DNA from: Polynucleobacter sp. MG-27-Goln-C1
Lineage (GTDB): Bacteria; Pseudomonadota; Gammaproteobacteria; Burkholderiales; Burkholderiaceae
Reading direction: 5' to 3'
Length of the DNA stretch: 64,000 nucleotides
Assembly (NCBI RefSeq): GCF_018881905.1
Contig: NZ_JACVPM010000002.1
Span: 558,001-622,000 of the forward strand
Position numbers and translations under genes: made by a program. Below, piece by piece: positions 30,049-38,667 of this stretch (positions within the stretch are counted from its first letter, which is position 1; each line of letters begins with the position of its first letter). The notes under the pieces are model-generated. The model did not search any database and had not been told where the DNA came from. It saw only the letters and a list, made by a program, of their open reading frames with translations.

Positions 30049-31122
30049 TTAGGCGCTAGCCAGAATTTCTTTCAGAGCTGCAATCAATTCATTGGTTTGT
30101 TCATCGGTGCCGATAGTGATACGCAGAAATTCTTCAATACGCGGAGATTTGAAGTGACGCACAATAATTCCACGATCGCGTAAGGCTTGATACAGCTTTG
30201 CCCCGGCATGCGTAGGGCGACGCGTAAAAATAAAGTTCGCGGTTGATGGCAAGGTATCAAAGCCTAGTGAGGCCAATTCAGAAACTAAACGCTCACGAGT
30301 TTGAACAACTTTTTTGCTCGTAGATTCAAGGTGGGCTTGATCTTGTATTGCAGCAATCGCGCCAGCTTGAGCCAAGCGCCCAAGCGGGTAGGAGTTAAAA
30401 CTATTCTTGACTCGCTCCAGACCTTCAATGAGGGCTGGATGCCCCACTGCAAATCCAACGCGTAATCCTGCCAGGGCGCGTGACTTGGATAGGGTATGAA
30501 CGACTAAGAGGTTTTCTGGACAAGCGCTACCGCGAAGAAGTGGAATGCAGGACTCAGTTCCGTAATCCACATAAGCTTCATCTATCACCACTACTGAATC
30601 TGTATTTCTACTGAGTAGAGCCTCGATGTCTGAGCGAGGAATGGCTCGACCCGTTGGAGCATTGGGATTGGGAAAAATAATCCCGCCATTAGGGGTCTTG
30701 AAATTCTCTGTCTGCACTTCAAAATTGGGGCCAAGGGCGACGGTTTGATGGTCGATGCCGAACAACTTGCAATAAACCGGGTAAAAGCTATAGGTGATAT
30801 CTGGAAACTGAACAGCCTTAGCTTGCTTGAGTAGGCCTAAAAATACGTGGGCTAACACCTCATCTGAACCATTCCCTAAAAACACCTGTTTAGGATCAAG
30901 GCCATGCAAATCAGCAATGGCCTTTTTAAGGGCGACCCCTTCAGGGTCTGGATAAAGCCTTAAATCATCCGTGTTTTGCTGATTTATAGCTGCTAGCGCC
31001 TTAGGTGATGGGCCATAGGGGCTCTCATTGGTGTTGAGCTTAACCAGTCGCTGCATTTGCGGCTGCTCCCCTGGAATATACGGGGTGAGGGTCTGAACAA
31101 CGGGGCTCCAAAAACGGCTCAT
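30049..31122 (-). CDS. hisC: Histidinol-phosphate aminotransferase
   Basis: PLP enzyme converting imidazole-acetol phosphate to histidinol phosphate; 357 aa, fold type I. The N-terminus has [13 protein letters not shown], followed by [16 protein letters not shown] (substrate/PLP ring), [11 protein letters not shown] and the PLP lysine in [15 protein letters not shown]. The gene is on the minus strand between hisD and hisB, opposite to every other his gene here. It must therefore have its own promoter in the 126-base gap shared with hisB. No inverted repeats or transposon ends flank it that I can see. Confidence 0.96.
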   Translation of the reverse strand: MSRFWSPVVQTLTPYIPGEQPQMQRLVKLNTNESPYGPSPKALAAINQQNTDDLRLYPDPEGVALKKAIADLHGLDPKQVFLGNGSDEVLAHVFLGLLKQAKAVQFPDITYSFYPVYCKLFGIDHQTVALGPNFEVQTENFKTPNGGIIFPNPNAPTGRAIPRSDIEALLSRNTDSVVVIDEAYVDYGTESCIPLLRGSACPENLLVVHTLSKSRALAGLRVGFAVGHPALIEGLERVKNSFNSYPLGRLAQAGAIAAIQDQAHLESTSKKVVQTRERLVSELASLGFDTLPSTANFIFTRRPTHAGAKLYQALRDRGIIVRHFKSPRIEEFLRITIGTDEQTNELIAALKEILASA

Positions 31123-31180
31123 GAGGGACTCTAGTCAAAAATCAGCAAAAGTGAATAAACACCAGCAATCAAAATCGGCA

Positions 31181-31208
31181 TTTATATCTGTATTAGGAAT
31201 GATATTAT
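31181..31208 (+). promoter_or_regulatory. Candidate promoter of hisB-tatC operon
   Basis: TTTATA (31181-31186) and TATTAT (31203-31208) with a 16-base spacer in the hisC-hisB divergent gap. Because hisC is inverted, transcription from murA-hisG-hisD cannot simply reach hisB in sense through a normal operon, so a promoter here is expected. The match is moderate. Confidence 0.4.
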
Positions 31209-31211
31209 GAG

Positions 31212-31248
31212 GCTTCAATCAACACTTCGCCTCGCGGCGCACTGAAGC
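31212..31248 (+). promoter_or_regulatory. Nested inverted repeat immediately before hisB
   Basis: GCTTCA (31212-31217) pairs with TGAAGC (31243-31248), which abuts the hisB ATG, and a G+C-rich CGCC/GGCG (31228-31239) sits inside. In RNA this would fold next to the start codon, where no Shine-Dalgarno is obvious. Function unknown. Confidence 0.35.
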
Positions 31249-31836
31249 ATGCGGCAAGCCGACGTTACCCGAAACACTTCGGAAACCAAAATTCAAATTG
31301 CCATCAATTTAGATGGCACAGGTAAAGCTGAGCTAGCCTCTGGCGTACCCTTCCTGGACCATATGTTGGATCAAATCGCCCGTCACGGCATGATTGACCT
31401 CAAAGTGGTTGCCACGGGCGATACCCATATTGATGACCACCATACCGTTGAGGATGTAGGTATCACCTTGGGTCAGGCATTTGCTAAGGCGGTTGGCGAT
31501 AAAGCGGGTATTACTCGCTATGGCCACTCCTATGTTCCTTTGGATGAGACCCTTTCCCGTGTTGTAGTCGACTTTTCTGGTCGTCCAGGCTTGGAGTTCA
31601 ATGTTCCATTTACCCGTGCACGCGTGGGTGACTTTGACGTGGATCTGAGCATCGAGTTCTTCCGTGGTTTTGTAAATCACGCTGGAGTAACTTTGCATAT
31701 CGATAACTTACGTGGCATTAACGCTCATCACCAGATTGAAACCGTGTTCAAAGCCTTTGGCCGTGCATTGCGCATGGCTTTAGAGTTGGATCCACGCGCT
31801 TCCGGTGTTGTTCCTTCTACTAAGGGCAGCCTCTAA
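31249..31836 (+). CDS. hisB: Imidazoleglycerol-phosphate dehydratase
   Basis: Manganese-dependent dehydratase of histidine synthesis, monofunctional form, 195 aa. Motifs: [32 protein letters not shown] (metal histidines), [15 protein letters not shown] and [18 protein letters not shown] (second metal motif). It opens the plus-strand cluster hisB-H-A-F-I-E. Confidence 0.97.
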   Translation: MRQADVTRNTSETKIQIAINLDGTGKAELASGVPFLDHMLDQIARHGMIDLKVVATGDTHIDDHHTVEDVGITLGQAFAKAVGDKAGITRYGHSYVPLDETLSRVVVDFSGRPGLEFNVPFTRARVGDFDVDLSIEFFRGFVNHAGVTLHIDNLRGINAHHQIETVFKAFGRALRMALELDPRASGVVPSTKGSL

Positions 31837-31898
31837 TCTAGAGAATTTCTAGTGTCGAGTAGAAGACTGTCAATAAACTACAGAACATAGGCTAACAA

Positions 31899-32561
31899 TT
31901 GGCGCAAACCATTGCGATCGTTGATTACGGAATGGGCAATCTCCGTTCTGTATATCAAGCCTTTCATCATGTGGCTCCCGATGCCAATGTAGTGATTGCA
32001 CACACCCCTGAAGAAATCATCTCCGCAGAGCGCGTAGTGCTCCCGGGGCAAGGTGCGATGCCAGATTGCATGAAGCATCTCGAAGAGTCTGGCTTATTGG
32101 AGGCGCTGCTAGATGCAGTCAAAAATAAACCCCTTTTAGGTGTTTGTGTTGGTGAACAGATGCTCTTCGATCAAAGTGCTGAAGTGCGGGCAAATTTCAA
32201 TACCGCTCGGACGCCTTGCTTGGGATTGATTCCTGGTGAAGTTCGGCGTTTTGAATTGGCTGGAAAATTACAGCCAGACGGTTCTGCGTTCAAAGTGCCG
32301 CATATGGGTTGGAACCAAGTGCGTCAGGATCGTCAGCACCCAATATGGGATGGCATTCCAGATTTGACCAGTTTTTATTTTGTACATAGCTACTATGTTG
32401 TGCCGCAGCGTAAAGACGATACTGCGGGCTCAACTGAATATGGCGATTGGTTTACTTCTGCTGTTGCAAGGGATAATATTTTTGCAACGCAATTTCATCC
32501 AGAAAAAAGTGCAGAATACGGACTAAAGCTCTACAAAAATTTTGTTTCTTGGCAACCCTAA
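31899..32561 (+). CDS. hisH: Imidazole glycerol phosphate synthase glutaminase subunit
   Basis: Class I glutamine amidotransferase that supplies ammonia to HisF; 220 aa. Nucleophile C83 in [10 protein letters not shown], oxyanion-region [13 protein letters not shown], and the catalytic His/Glu in FHPEKS near residue 200. The first strand [14 protein letters not shown] starts right after an in-frame TTG at 31899; no ATG lies closer without losing this strand, so TTG is the probable start. It follows hisB by 62 bases. Confidence 0.95.
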   Translation: MAQTIAIVDYGMGNLRSVYQAFHHVAPDANVVIAHTPEEIISAERVVLPGQGAMPDCMKHLEESGLLEALLDAVKNKPLLGVCVGEQMLFDQSAEVRANFNTARTPCLGLIPGEVRRFELAGKLQPDGSAFKVPHMGWNQVRQDRQHPIWDGIPDLTSFYFVHSYYVVPQRKDDTAGSTEYGDWFTSAVARDNIFATQFHPEKSAEYGLKLYKNFVSWQP

Positions 32562-32581
32562 TACTTTTCTAACCTACCGCT

Positions 32582-33343
32582 ATGCTGCTCATTCCCGCGA
32601 TTGACTTAAAAGATGGTCACTGTGTTCGACTCGAGCAAGGTGATATGGATAAAGCCACTGTTTTTTCTGAAGATCCTGGCGCGATGGCGGCGCATTGGAT
32701 TAGCAAGGGTGCTCGCCGTTTGCATCTTGTGGATTTGAACGGTGCCTTTGCCGGAAAACTGAAAAATGAATCTGCCATCAAATCTATTTTGAAAGCCGTA
32801 GGCGATGAGATTCCGGTTCAATTGGGTGGCGGTATCCGCGATCTCGAAACGATTGAACGTTTATTGGATGACGGCATTAGTACGGTGATTATTGGTACTG
32901 CCGCTGTGAAGAGTCCTGGCTTTGTACAAGATGCATGCACCGCATTCCCTGGCCATATTATGGTTGGTCTAGATGCGCGTGATGGCAAAGTAGCAACCGA
33001 TGGTTGGAGCAAGATTACTGGTCATGAAGTGATCGATCTTGCTAAGAAATTTGAAGGCTATGGCGTTGAAGCAATTATTTATACCGACATTGGGCGCGAT
33101 GGCATGATGAAGGGTATCAATATGGATGCCACAGTTAAATTGGCGCAAGCTATTCGGATTCCGGTGATTGCTAGTGGTGGCCTATCTAATAATCAAGATA
33201 TTGAGGCCTTGTGTGAGGCTGAAGCTGAAGGCGTCATGGGTGTGATTGCAGGGCGCTCAATTTATGCCGGTGATTTAGATTTAACTACAGCGCAAAAATA
33301 TGCCGATGAGTTAACTCTGAAGTTTGCCAAGAAAACTTTTTAG
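32582..33343 (+). CDS. hisA: Phosphoribosylformimino-5-aminoimidazole carboxamide ribotide isomerase
   Basis: TIM-barrel isomerase acting on ProFAR; 253 aa. The catalytic Asp is in [19 protein letters not shown] and the second in [12 protein letters not shown]. Phosphate-binding glycine loops are QLGGGIRD and ASGGLSN, and HLVDLNGAF is a further family block. Lies 20 bases after hisH and 11 before hisF. Confidence 0.97.
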   Translation: MLLIPAIDLKDGHCVRLEQGDMDKATVFSEDPGAMAAHWISKGARRLHLVDLNGAFAGKLKNESAIKSILKAVGDEIPVQLGGGIRDLETIERLLDDGISTVIIGTAAVKSPGFVQDACTAFPGHIMVGLDARDGKVATDGWSKITGHEVIDLAKKFEGYGVEAIIYTDIGRDGMMKGINMDATVKLAQAIRIPVIASGGLSNNQDIEALCEAEAEGVMGVIAGRSIYAGDLDLTTAQKYADELTLKFAKKTF

Positions 33344-33354
33344 AGTGACCATCA

Positions 33355-34113
33355 GTGCTAACTAAGAGAATCATTCCCTGCCTGGATGTTACGGCAGGGC
33401 GCGTTGTTAAGGGCGTGAACTTTGTTGGTCTCCGTGATGCAGGCGATCCGGTTGAGATTGCAAAACGCTATGACACCCAAGGCGCTGATGAACTTACTTT
33501 CTTGGACATCACCGCAACCTCTGATGGGCGCGACTTGATTTTGCACATCATTGAAGATGTTGCTTCCCAAGTATTTATTCCTTTGACAGTTGGTGGTGGT
33601 GTGCGTGCGGTGGCGGATGTGCGTCGCTTACTCAATGCCGGTGCCGATAAGGTCAGCATGAACTCCTCTGCTGTAGCAAATCCAGATTTAGTTTCTGATG
33701 CTGCAGCTTATTACGGTTCGCAGTGCATCGTAGTTGCCATTGATGCTAAAAAAACTGAAGCTGGCAACTGGGAAGTATTTACGCATGGCGGTCGGACTGC
33801 GACTGGTATGGATGTAGTGGCATGGGCTTCTGAAGTTGCTAAACGTGGCGCTGGAGAAATCCTTCTGACGAGCATGAACCGTGATGGTAGTAAAGACGGT
33901 TTTGATCTTGAGTTAACTGCCGCTGTGAGTGATGCTGTGAGTGTGCCGGTGATTGCTTCTGGTGGCGTGGGTAATTTGCAGCACTTAGTCGATGGAATTA
34001 CCAAAGGCCATGCCGATGCAGTGCTCGCTGCAAGTATTTTTCATTATGGTGAATACACTGTTGGCCAAGCAAAAGAATATATGGCAAGCCAAGGAATTCC
34101 TGTTCGTATTTGA
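33355..34113 (+). CDS. hisF: Imidazole glycerol phosphate synthase cyclase subunit
   Basis: Cyclase forming imidazole glycerol phosphate and AICAR with ammonia from HisH; 252 aa TIM barrel. Catalytic Asp in [15 protein letters not shown] and in [14 protein letters not shown]; phosphate loops TVGGGVR and ASGGVGN. The start is GTG at 33355; there is no ATG before the conserved [11 protein letters not shown]. Confidence 0.97.
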   Translation: MLTKRIIPCLDVTAGRVVKGVNFVGLRDAGDPVEIAKRYDTQGADELTFLDITATSDGRDLILHIIEDVASQVFIPLTVGGGVRAVADVRRLLNAGADKVSMNSSAVANPDLVSDAAAYYGSQCIVVAIDAKKTEAGNWEVFTHGGRTATGMDVVAWASEVAKRGAGEILLTSMNRDGSKDGFDLELTAAVSDAVSVPVIASGGVGNLQHLVDGITKGHADAVLAASIFHYGEYTVGQAKEYMASQGIPVRI

Positions 34114-34147
34114 GCGCAGATAGATCTACCGAGAGAATCATACGAAG

Positions 34148-34558
34148 ATGACCATGATAAATACCTTTGCCCCAGTTGAGTCTTTAGAGGCTGGCGCATG
34201 GCTTGACGCTGTTACTTGGAATGACCAAGGTCTAGTTCCGGTGATTGCTCAGGAAGTGGGCAGTAAAGATATTCTGATGATGGCCTGGATGAATCGTGAT
34301 GCGCTATTGGCGACCTTGCGTTTGGGCGAAGCGGTGTATTGGACTCGTTCTAGACAAAAGCTGTGGCACAAGGGTGAAGAATCTGGCCATACCCAAAAAG
34401 TAAAAGAAATCCGCCTTGACTGTGATGGCGATACGATTTTGCTCATAGTTGAGCAAAAGGATGGTATTGCTTGCCATACCGGTGAGCACAGCTGCTTCTT
34501 TCTGCGCTGGGATTCCGGTAAATCTGCCTGGGTAGATGAGTCCAAGGCTCATAAATAA
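34148..34558 (+). CDS. hisI: Phosphoribosyl-AMP cyclohydrolase
   Basis: Zinc/magnesium enzyme opening the adenine ring of PR-AMP; 136 aa, monofunctional. Motifs: [34 protein letters not shown], the metal aspartates in [10 protein letters not shown], and cysteine/histidine ligands in [11 protein letters not shown]. Two close ATGs (34148, 34154) are possible starts. hisE follows as a separate gene, as is typical outside enterobacteria. Confidence 0.96.
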   Translation: MTMINTFAPVESLEAGAWLDAVTWNDQGLVPVIAQEVGSKDILMMAWMNRDALLATLRLGEAVYWTRSRQKLWHKGEESGHTQKVKEIRLDCDGDTILLIVEQKDGIACHTGEHSCFFLRWDSGKSAWVDESKAHK

Positions 34559-34590
34559 GACCCCCTTAGTCTTCCCGGCAATAAAAGACA

Positions 34591-34596
34591 TAAAAT
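34591..34596 (+). promoter_or_regulatory. Candidate -10 box of hisE, 6 nt from the start codon
   Basis: TAAAAT six bases before the hisE ATG, with no Shine-Dalgarno in between. It could drive a leaderless hisE-hinT-tatABC transcript inside the his operon. The -35 region is not convincing. Confidence 0.35.
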
Positions 34597-34602
34597 CGCT
34601 TT

Positions 34603-35004
34603 ATGACTAGTCCAGCACAAACCCCCTCTAATTTAGACTCCGCTTTGGCTCATTTGGCTGATGTGGTGGATCAGCGACGCGATGCATTTATGACTGGTCA
34701 AGCAGATCCGAAGACCTCATATACCGCTTTGCTTTTCTCTAAGGGCGATGATGGGATCCTCAAGAAGATGGGCGAAGAGGCTACTGAGGCAGTGATGGCA
34801 GCTAAGGATGCGCGTCATTCCAATCTGGCCCCCGAGCAGCAAAAGCTCCTAGTAGGCGAGATGGCCGACCTTTGGTTTCATTGTCTGATTGCCTTGTCGC
34901 AGTTTGGTTTGCGCCCAGAGGATGTAGTGGCTGAGCTCAATCGTCGCTTGGGCACTTCGGGTATCGAAGAGAAGGCAGCTAGAAAAGCTGCTGGCCAAGA
35001 GTAA
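34603..35004 (+). CDS. hisE: Phosphoribosyl-ATP pyrophosphatase
   Basis: Hydrolyses PR-ATP to PR-AMP in histidine synthesis; 133 aa, MazG-like all-alpha fold. Conserved parts: [20 protein letters not shown] (metal-binding glutamates) and [16 protein letters not shown]. Last enzyme gene of the his cluster, 44 bases before hinT. Confidence 0.95.
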   Translation: MTSPAQTPSNLDSALAHLADVVDQRRDAFMTGQADPKTSYTALLFSKGDDGILKKMGEEATEAVMAAKDARHSNLAPEQQKLLVGEMADLWFHCLIALSQFGLRPEDVVAELNRRLGTSGIEEKAARKAAGQE

Positions 35005-35048
35005 ATAGATAAAAACTCGATTAATTCATCAAAACTAGAGGCGAAAGC

Positions 35049-35405
35049 GTGAGCCACGATCCTAATTGCTTGTTTTGTAAGATTGCTAAAGGTGAAATCC
35101 CCTCCCAGAAGGTGTATGAAGATGAGGAGATTTACGCTTTTAAAGATATCAATCCAGCTGCCCCCATCCATTTTTTGATGATTCCTAAAAAACATATCCC
35201 CATGCTGGAGTCTGTGGAAGTGGCAGATGCGCCATTGCTAGGTAGAATGATGGAATTAGCACCGCGTCTCGCCAAGGAACAGGGTTGCCGTCCTGGAAAA
35301 GATGGTGGCTTTAGATTGGTTGTGAACAATGGTGCGGATGGTGGGCAAGAGGTTTATCACCTGCACTTGCATGTGATGGGCGGTCCGCGCCCCTGGAAAA
35401 AATAG
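35049..35405 (+). CDS. hinT: HIT-family nucleotide hydrolase HinT
   Basis: Purine nucleoside phosphoramidase of the histidine-triad family, 118 aa. N-terminal CLFCKIAKGEIPS and the C-terminal triad HLHLHVMGG with the nucleophilic middle histidine. The start is GTG at 35049 with a GAGGCG-like Shine-Dalgarno just upstream (35038-35043). The place between hisE and tatA is conserved in betaproteobacteria. Confidence 0.95.
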   Translation: MSHDPNCLFCKIAKGEIPSQKVYEDEEIYAFKDINPAAPIHFLMIPKKHIPMLESVEVADAPLLGRMMELAPRLAKEQGCRPGKDGGFRLVVNNGADGGQEVYHLHLHVMGGPRPWKK

Positions 35406-35420
35406 TCCAAGGAGATAAAA

Positions 35421-35654
35421 ATGGGTTCATTTAGCATTTGGCATTGGTTAATTGTTTTAGTAATCGTGATGTTGGTATTTGGTACCAAGAAATTACGCAA
35501 TATCGGCACGGATTTAGGTGGCGCTGTTAAAGGCTTCAAAGACGGCATGAAGACATCTGAAGAGTCACAAGATAAAGCCAAAGAGCAAATTCAGAGCGCT
35601 GAAGCATCAACAGAAAAGACTGTCGATGTTCAAGCAAAAGACATCAATAAATAA
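35421..35654 (+). CDS. tatA: Sec-independent protein translocase subunit TatA
   Basis: Pore-forming subunit of the twin-arginine translocase, 77 aa. Short N-terminal membrane helix beginning with [18 protein letters not shown], the hinge [10 protein letters not shown], amphipathic helix [15 protein letters not shown] and a charged tail. AAGGAG Shine-Dalgarno nearby. First gene of tatABC. Confidence 0.96.
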   Translation: MGSFSIWHWLIVLVIVMLVFGTKKLRNIGTDLGGAVKGFKDGMKTSEESQDKAKEQIQSAEASTEKTVDVQAKDINK

Positions 35655-35682
35655 TTATTGATGGGAATAATGCGCAGCTGCA

Positions 35683-36159
35683 ATGATTGATCTCGGAGTT
35701 TCAAAGCTTGCACTCATTGCAGTAGTTGCATTGGTGGTGGTTGGTCCCGAGCGCCTTCCTAAGGTGGCTCGGATGGCGGGTAATTTATTCGGACGTGCGC
35801 AGCGCTATATGGCGGATGTGAAGTCTGAGGTTAGTCGCCAGATGGAAGTGGAAGAGTTCAAGAAACTTCGCGAAGAGAGTGCTTCGGTTTTCAAGGAAGT
35901 AGAAAGTAGTATTCAGTCTACCGTCAACGAAGCGAATGCAAATCTTAGCGATCAAGCTGATATCTTTGAAAATAATTTCACAAGAGCGCCCCTTGATGAA
36001 AAAGAAGTATTTCGTAAGTCTATGCGTCAGGGTCGCAAGAGTTGGGGTGTTAGGCGTGCAGCAAGACCTGTATGGTTTAAACATTCCACTGGTATGCGCA
36101 CAAGAGTTCAGTCTGGCGCTGCACGTATGAAGCGTTTTCATCACAGTGCTGGTAAGTAA
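35683..36159 (+). CDS. tatB: Sec-independent protein translocase subunit TatB
   Basis: Substrate-receptor partner of TatC, 158 aa. Typical start MIDLGVSKLALIAVVALVVVGPERLPKVAR in outline, followed by an amphipathic helix (NLFGRAQRYMADVKSEVSRQME) and a variable, basic C-terminal tail. The glutamate in the membrane helix and the GPERLP motif separate it from TatA. Confidence 0.95.
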   Translation: MIDLGVSKLALIAVVALVVVGPERLPKVARMAGNLFGRAQRYMADVKSEVSRQMEVEEFKKLREESASVFKEVESSIQSTVNEANANLSDQADIFENNFTRAPLDEKEVFRKSMRQGRKSWGVRRAARPVWFKHSTGMRTRVQSGAARMKRFHHSAGK

Positions 36160-36187
36160 GTCCAAAGAAAAGTAAAAACCTCTCACA

Positions 36188-36976
36188 ATGACTCAAAATA
36201 ATTCAACTGAAGATTCAGGTTTGCAAGAATCTTTCTTGTCTCATTTATTTGAGTTGCGTGATCGCATTATTAAAGCAGCATTGGCAATCATTGTTGTATT
36301 TGTTTGTCTCGTCTATTGGGCGCCTGATATTTTTCATTTGTTTGCGCAACCGCTTCTTCAGGCTTTGCCTGCAGGTGGAAAGATGATCGTCACTGATGTG
36401 ACAGGTTCATTCTTTGTACCTATGAAAGTCACCATGCTGGTAGCGTTTTTAATTGCCCTGCCAGTAGTGATGTATCAGTTATGGGCATTCATTGCCCCTG
36501 GGCTCTATCAGCATGAGCGCAAGTTGATAGTGCCTTTGGTTATCAGTAGCTATAGCTTGTTTATTTTTGGGATGGCTTTCGCATACTTCTTAGTCTTCCC
36601 AACGGTATTTAAATTTATGGCTAGCTATAACGCACCTCTTGGCGCGGAGATGTCTACGGATATCGATAACTATCTTAGTTTTGCGATGACAACCTTTTTA
36701 GCTTTCGGCATCACCTTTGAGGTGCCAGTAGTTGTAGTGGTATTGGTTCGCATGGGAATGGTTCCTCTAGCCAAGCTCAGAGAGATTCGCCCTTATGTGA
36801 TTGTTGGTGCATTTGTTATTTCAGCAATCGTTACTCCACCGGATGTCTTATCTCAGCTTCTGTTGGCTGTGCCAATGACTTTGCTCTATGAGTTAGGGCT
36901 TTTGGTAGCGCGCTTGTATGTTCCAAAACCTGCTGTTGACGACGATGCAGTGGATACAAGCAGTGCGGCCACTTAA
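36188..36976 (+). CDS. tatC: Sec-independent protein translocase subunit TatC
   Basis: Polytopic Tat receptor, 262 aa with six membrane spans. Conserved FLSHLFELRDRI (signal-peptide recognition), the first periplasmic loop with FFVPMKVTM, PGLYQHERK, FGITFEVPVVVVVL, and AIVTPPDVLSQLLLAVPMTLLYELG. The Rieske protein PetA at 42.9 kb is a likely client. Ends 22 bases before a convergent gene with no clear terminator. Confidence 0.97.
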   Translation: MTQNNSTEDSGLQESFLSHLFELRDRIIKAALAIIVVFVCLVYWAPDIFHLFAQPLLQALPAGGKMIVTDVTGSFFVPMKVTMLVAFLIALPVVMYQLWAFIAPGLYQHERKLIVPLVISSYSLFIFGMAFAYFLVFPTVFKFMASYNAPLGAEMSTDIDNYLSFAMTTFLAFGITFEVPVVVVVLVRMGMVPLAKLREIRPYVIVGAFVISAIVTPPDVLSQLLLAVPMTLLYELGLLVARLYVPKPAVDDDAVDTSSAAT

Positions 36977-36998
36977 TCTTTTATAAGCCCTCTGTAGA

Positions 36999-38459
36999 CT
37001 ACGCTGTCTCTGCAGTTACTGGACTCTTAGTGAAGTTGCTAGTAAGCCAAGCTGTAACGCGATCAAACCGATAGCGTCTTTGCCTTAAATTTCCCTCTAT
37101 CTCAGATTCTGCGCTCGCAAATGCTTTGCCAGCAGCTAATAGAGTGCGACGCTGTTGAATGGTGTCTATCTGAATCAGTCTTGGCAGAATCTTTGGCAGC
37201 TCCCAACGAATATCCACTACAACGCAGTGCTCATGCTGTAGTTGGCCCACTTCACAGAGAAGTAATTCTGCTTTGCTGAGATTAAATTGATTGGCAATGA
37301 TGAGGCGATGGCACATTAAGAGCCACTCCTCATCAAGTTTATATTCGGCATGGTGATCAAGGGCCCTCTCTGCGTAGAGAGCTAGCTCATACCAATCATT
37401 CATCTTGGGGTTTGGCGTGCTTTCTAGAATTTTCCCCAACAACTCTTTTGCTTCAGCAACACCTTGTTGGTGTGCTTGCCAAACCCAATAAGAAGCTTGC
37501 AGGCCGCGCACCTTCTCTTCACTCTTTTCGCGTTTGCGCCACAAGTTCGCCCCTTTACGAAACTGCGCTTGTGCATGCCCTAAGTCAGCAGCTCTATCAA
37601 AGCAGCGATCACTCTCTGCGGCGTTATAGCCGGAGAACTGGGGTCGACGATAAATCTCGCCCAGCGCAAACCAAGCATCTCGATCACCATCTTTAGCAGC
37701 AAGCTCTAACCAGTAGGCTGCTTTTTTTAATGAAGCGTTGGACTTACTGGTCTCGCTACTTACCCCATCAAACTGGGCGAGTCTTAGTCCGAGTGTGAGT
37801 TTGGCAACTGTAAGGCCTAACTCCGCCGCCTGTATTAGCGCGCTTTCATTGTTGTTGGTGAGCCAAGAATCCCAGAGCGAGGACAACGCTTCATTCTTTG
37901 GCTGTAACTTAATTAAGAGATCTTTGGCGGGGGTCGTAAATATGGATTCAGATTCTGCAAGTTCTATTAAGTAATGCTTAGCCTTCGTCTCTAATGAAGA
38001 AAAGTCTGTGCGTAGATCTTGTTTAGAGATCCATTCAGGCAAGGTAGTCTGTAGCTCAGATCTAGATGGATTTAATAAAAGATCAATTAACTGCCATCTA
38101 GCCGCATAACTTGTTTCTGTATTTGCTTCAGCAATACGCCAAAAGGATTCCCAGCCAAACTTAAACGCAGGAGAGTTAAAAGTTTCCGCCAGGGGGATTG
38201 TGGCGATTTGCTCGAATACCCCTTGAAGTTCAGGGACCCCAATAACGTCTGGTGATATTTCAGCCTCACTAGAGGGGTTGTTGCTAAGCAGCTGATTTGT
38301 AATGGAAAAATAGGATTTTTCTAGCCAAATCAAGGCGTTAGAGGGCTGAATTGGGGTATTAAAAGACCCGCTGAGATAAGCGGAGGCTAGTTGTTGTTGC
38401 GCAGAAACATCACCCAAGCGGGCGGAACGGAGGATTTTTAAGAATTCGCGACTTGCCAT
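36999..38459 (-). CDS. Sel1-repeat/TPR-like protein of unknown function
   Basis: Protein of 486 aa without signal peptide or membrane helix. Sel1-like repeats are visible near the N-terminus (ARLGDVSAQQQLASAYLSG) and in the middle (KAAYWLELAAKDGDRDAWFALGEIY; CFDRAADLGHAQAQFRKGANLWR; SYWVWQAHQQGVAEAKELLG), suggesting an alpha-solenoid for protein contacts, probably cytoplasmic. The remaining stretches show no family I recognise. It is convergent with tatC and divergent from the porin. The position beside tat genes may be coincidental. Confidence 0.75.
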   Translation of the reverse strand: MASREFLKILRSARLGDVSAQQQLASAYLSGSFNTPIQPSNALIWLEKSYFSITNQLLSNNPSSEAEISPDVIGVPELQGVFEQIATIPLAETFNSPAFKFGWESFWRIAEANTETSYAARWQLIDLLLNPSRSELQTTLPEWISKQDLRTDFSSLETKAKHYLIELAESESIFTTPAKDLLIKLQPKNEALSSLWDSWLTNNNESALIQAAELGLTVAKLTLGLRLAQFDGVSSETSKSNASLKKAAYWLELAAKDGDRDAWFALGEIYRRPQFSGYNAAESDRCFDRAADLGHAQAQFRKGANLWRKREKSEEKVRGLQASYWVWQAHQQGVAEAKELLGKILESTPNPKMNDWYELALYAERALDHHAEYKLDEEWLLMCHRLIIANQFNLSKAELLLCEVGQLQHEHCVVVDIRWELPKILPRLIQIDTIQQRRTLLAAGKAFASAESEIEGNLRQRRYRFDRVTAWLTSNFTKSPVTAETA

Positions 38460-38548
38460 ATGACAATTTTGACATCTAAGGCCTCAAAATACCCGAAAAG
38501 GTTGCCCTTGTTGCCGTGATACAACAAAGAAAGCCAAAAAACTGCCTT

Positions 38549-38575
38549 TTGACAAGCAAAAAGAACTCCTAAATG
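38549..38575 (+). promoter_or_regulatory. Candidate promoter of the porin gene
   Basis: Perfect TTGACA (38549-38554) with TAAATG (38570-38575) after a 15-base spacer, about 90 bases upstream of the porin ATG. The spacer is short and the -10 poor, so placement is tentative. Confidence 0.4.
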
Positions 38576-38583
38576 CACTGACC

Positions 38584-38639
38584 CCCAGTCTAGTGGGGCA
38601 AAACAAGCAAAATTCGTAGGTCCCAGTTTTATTTGGGCA
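38584..38639 (+). repeat. Two related small palindromes in the porin leader
   Basis: CCCAGTCTAGTGGGGCA (38584-38600) and CCCAGTTTTATTTGGGCA (38622-38639) share a CCCAGT...GGGCA frame, each able to form a short hairpin. They lie in the likely 5' untranslated region of the porin mRNA. They could be a regulatory structure or decayed REP-like units. Confidence 0.4.
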
Positions 38640-38667
38640 TTACTTTCAATTTATGGAGATTTAAAGA

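Noticed and set aside
31123-31248. Histidine attenuator leader peptide
   Set aside because: No short open frame with consecutive histidine codons in the gap.
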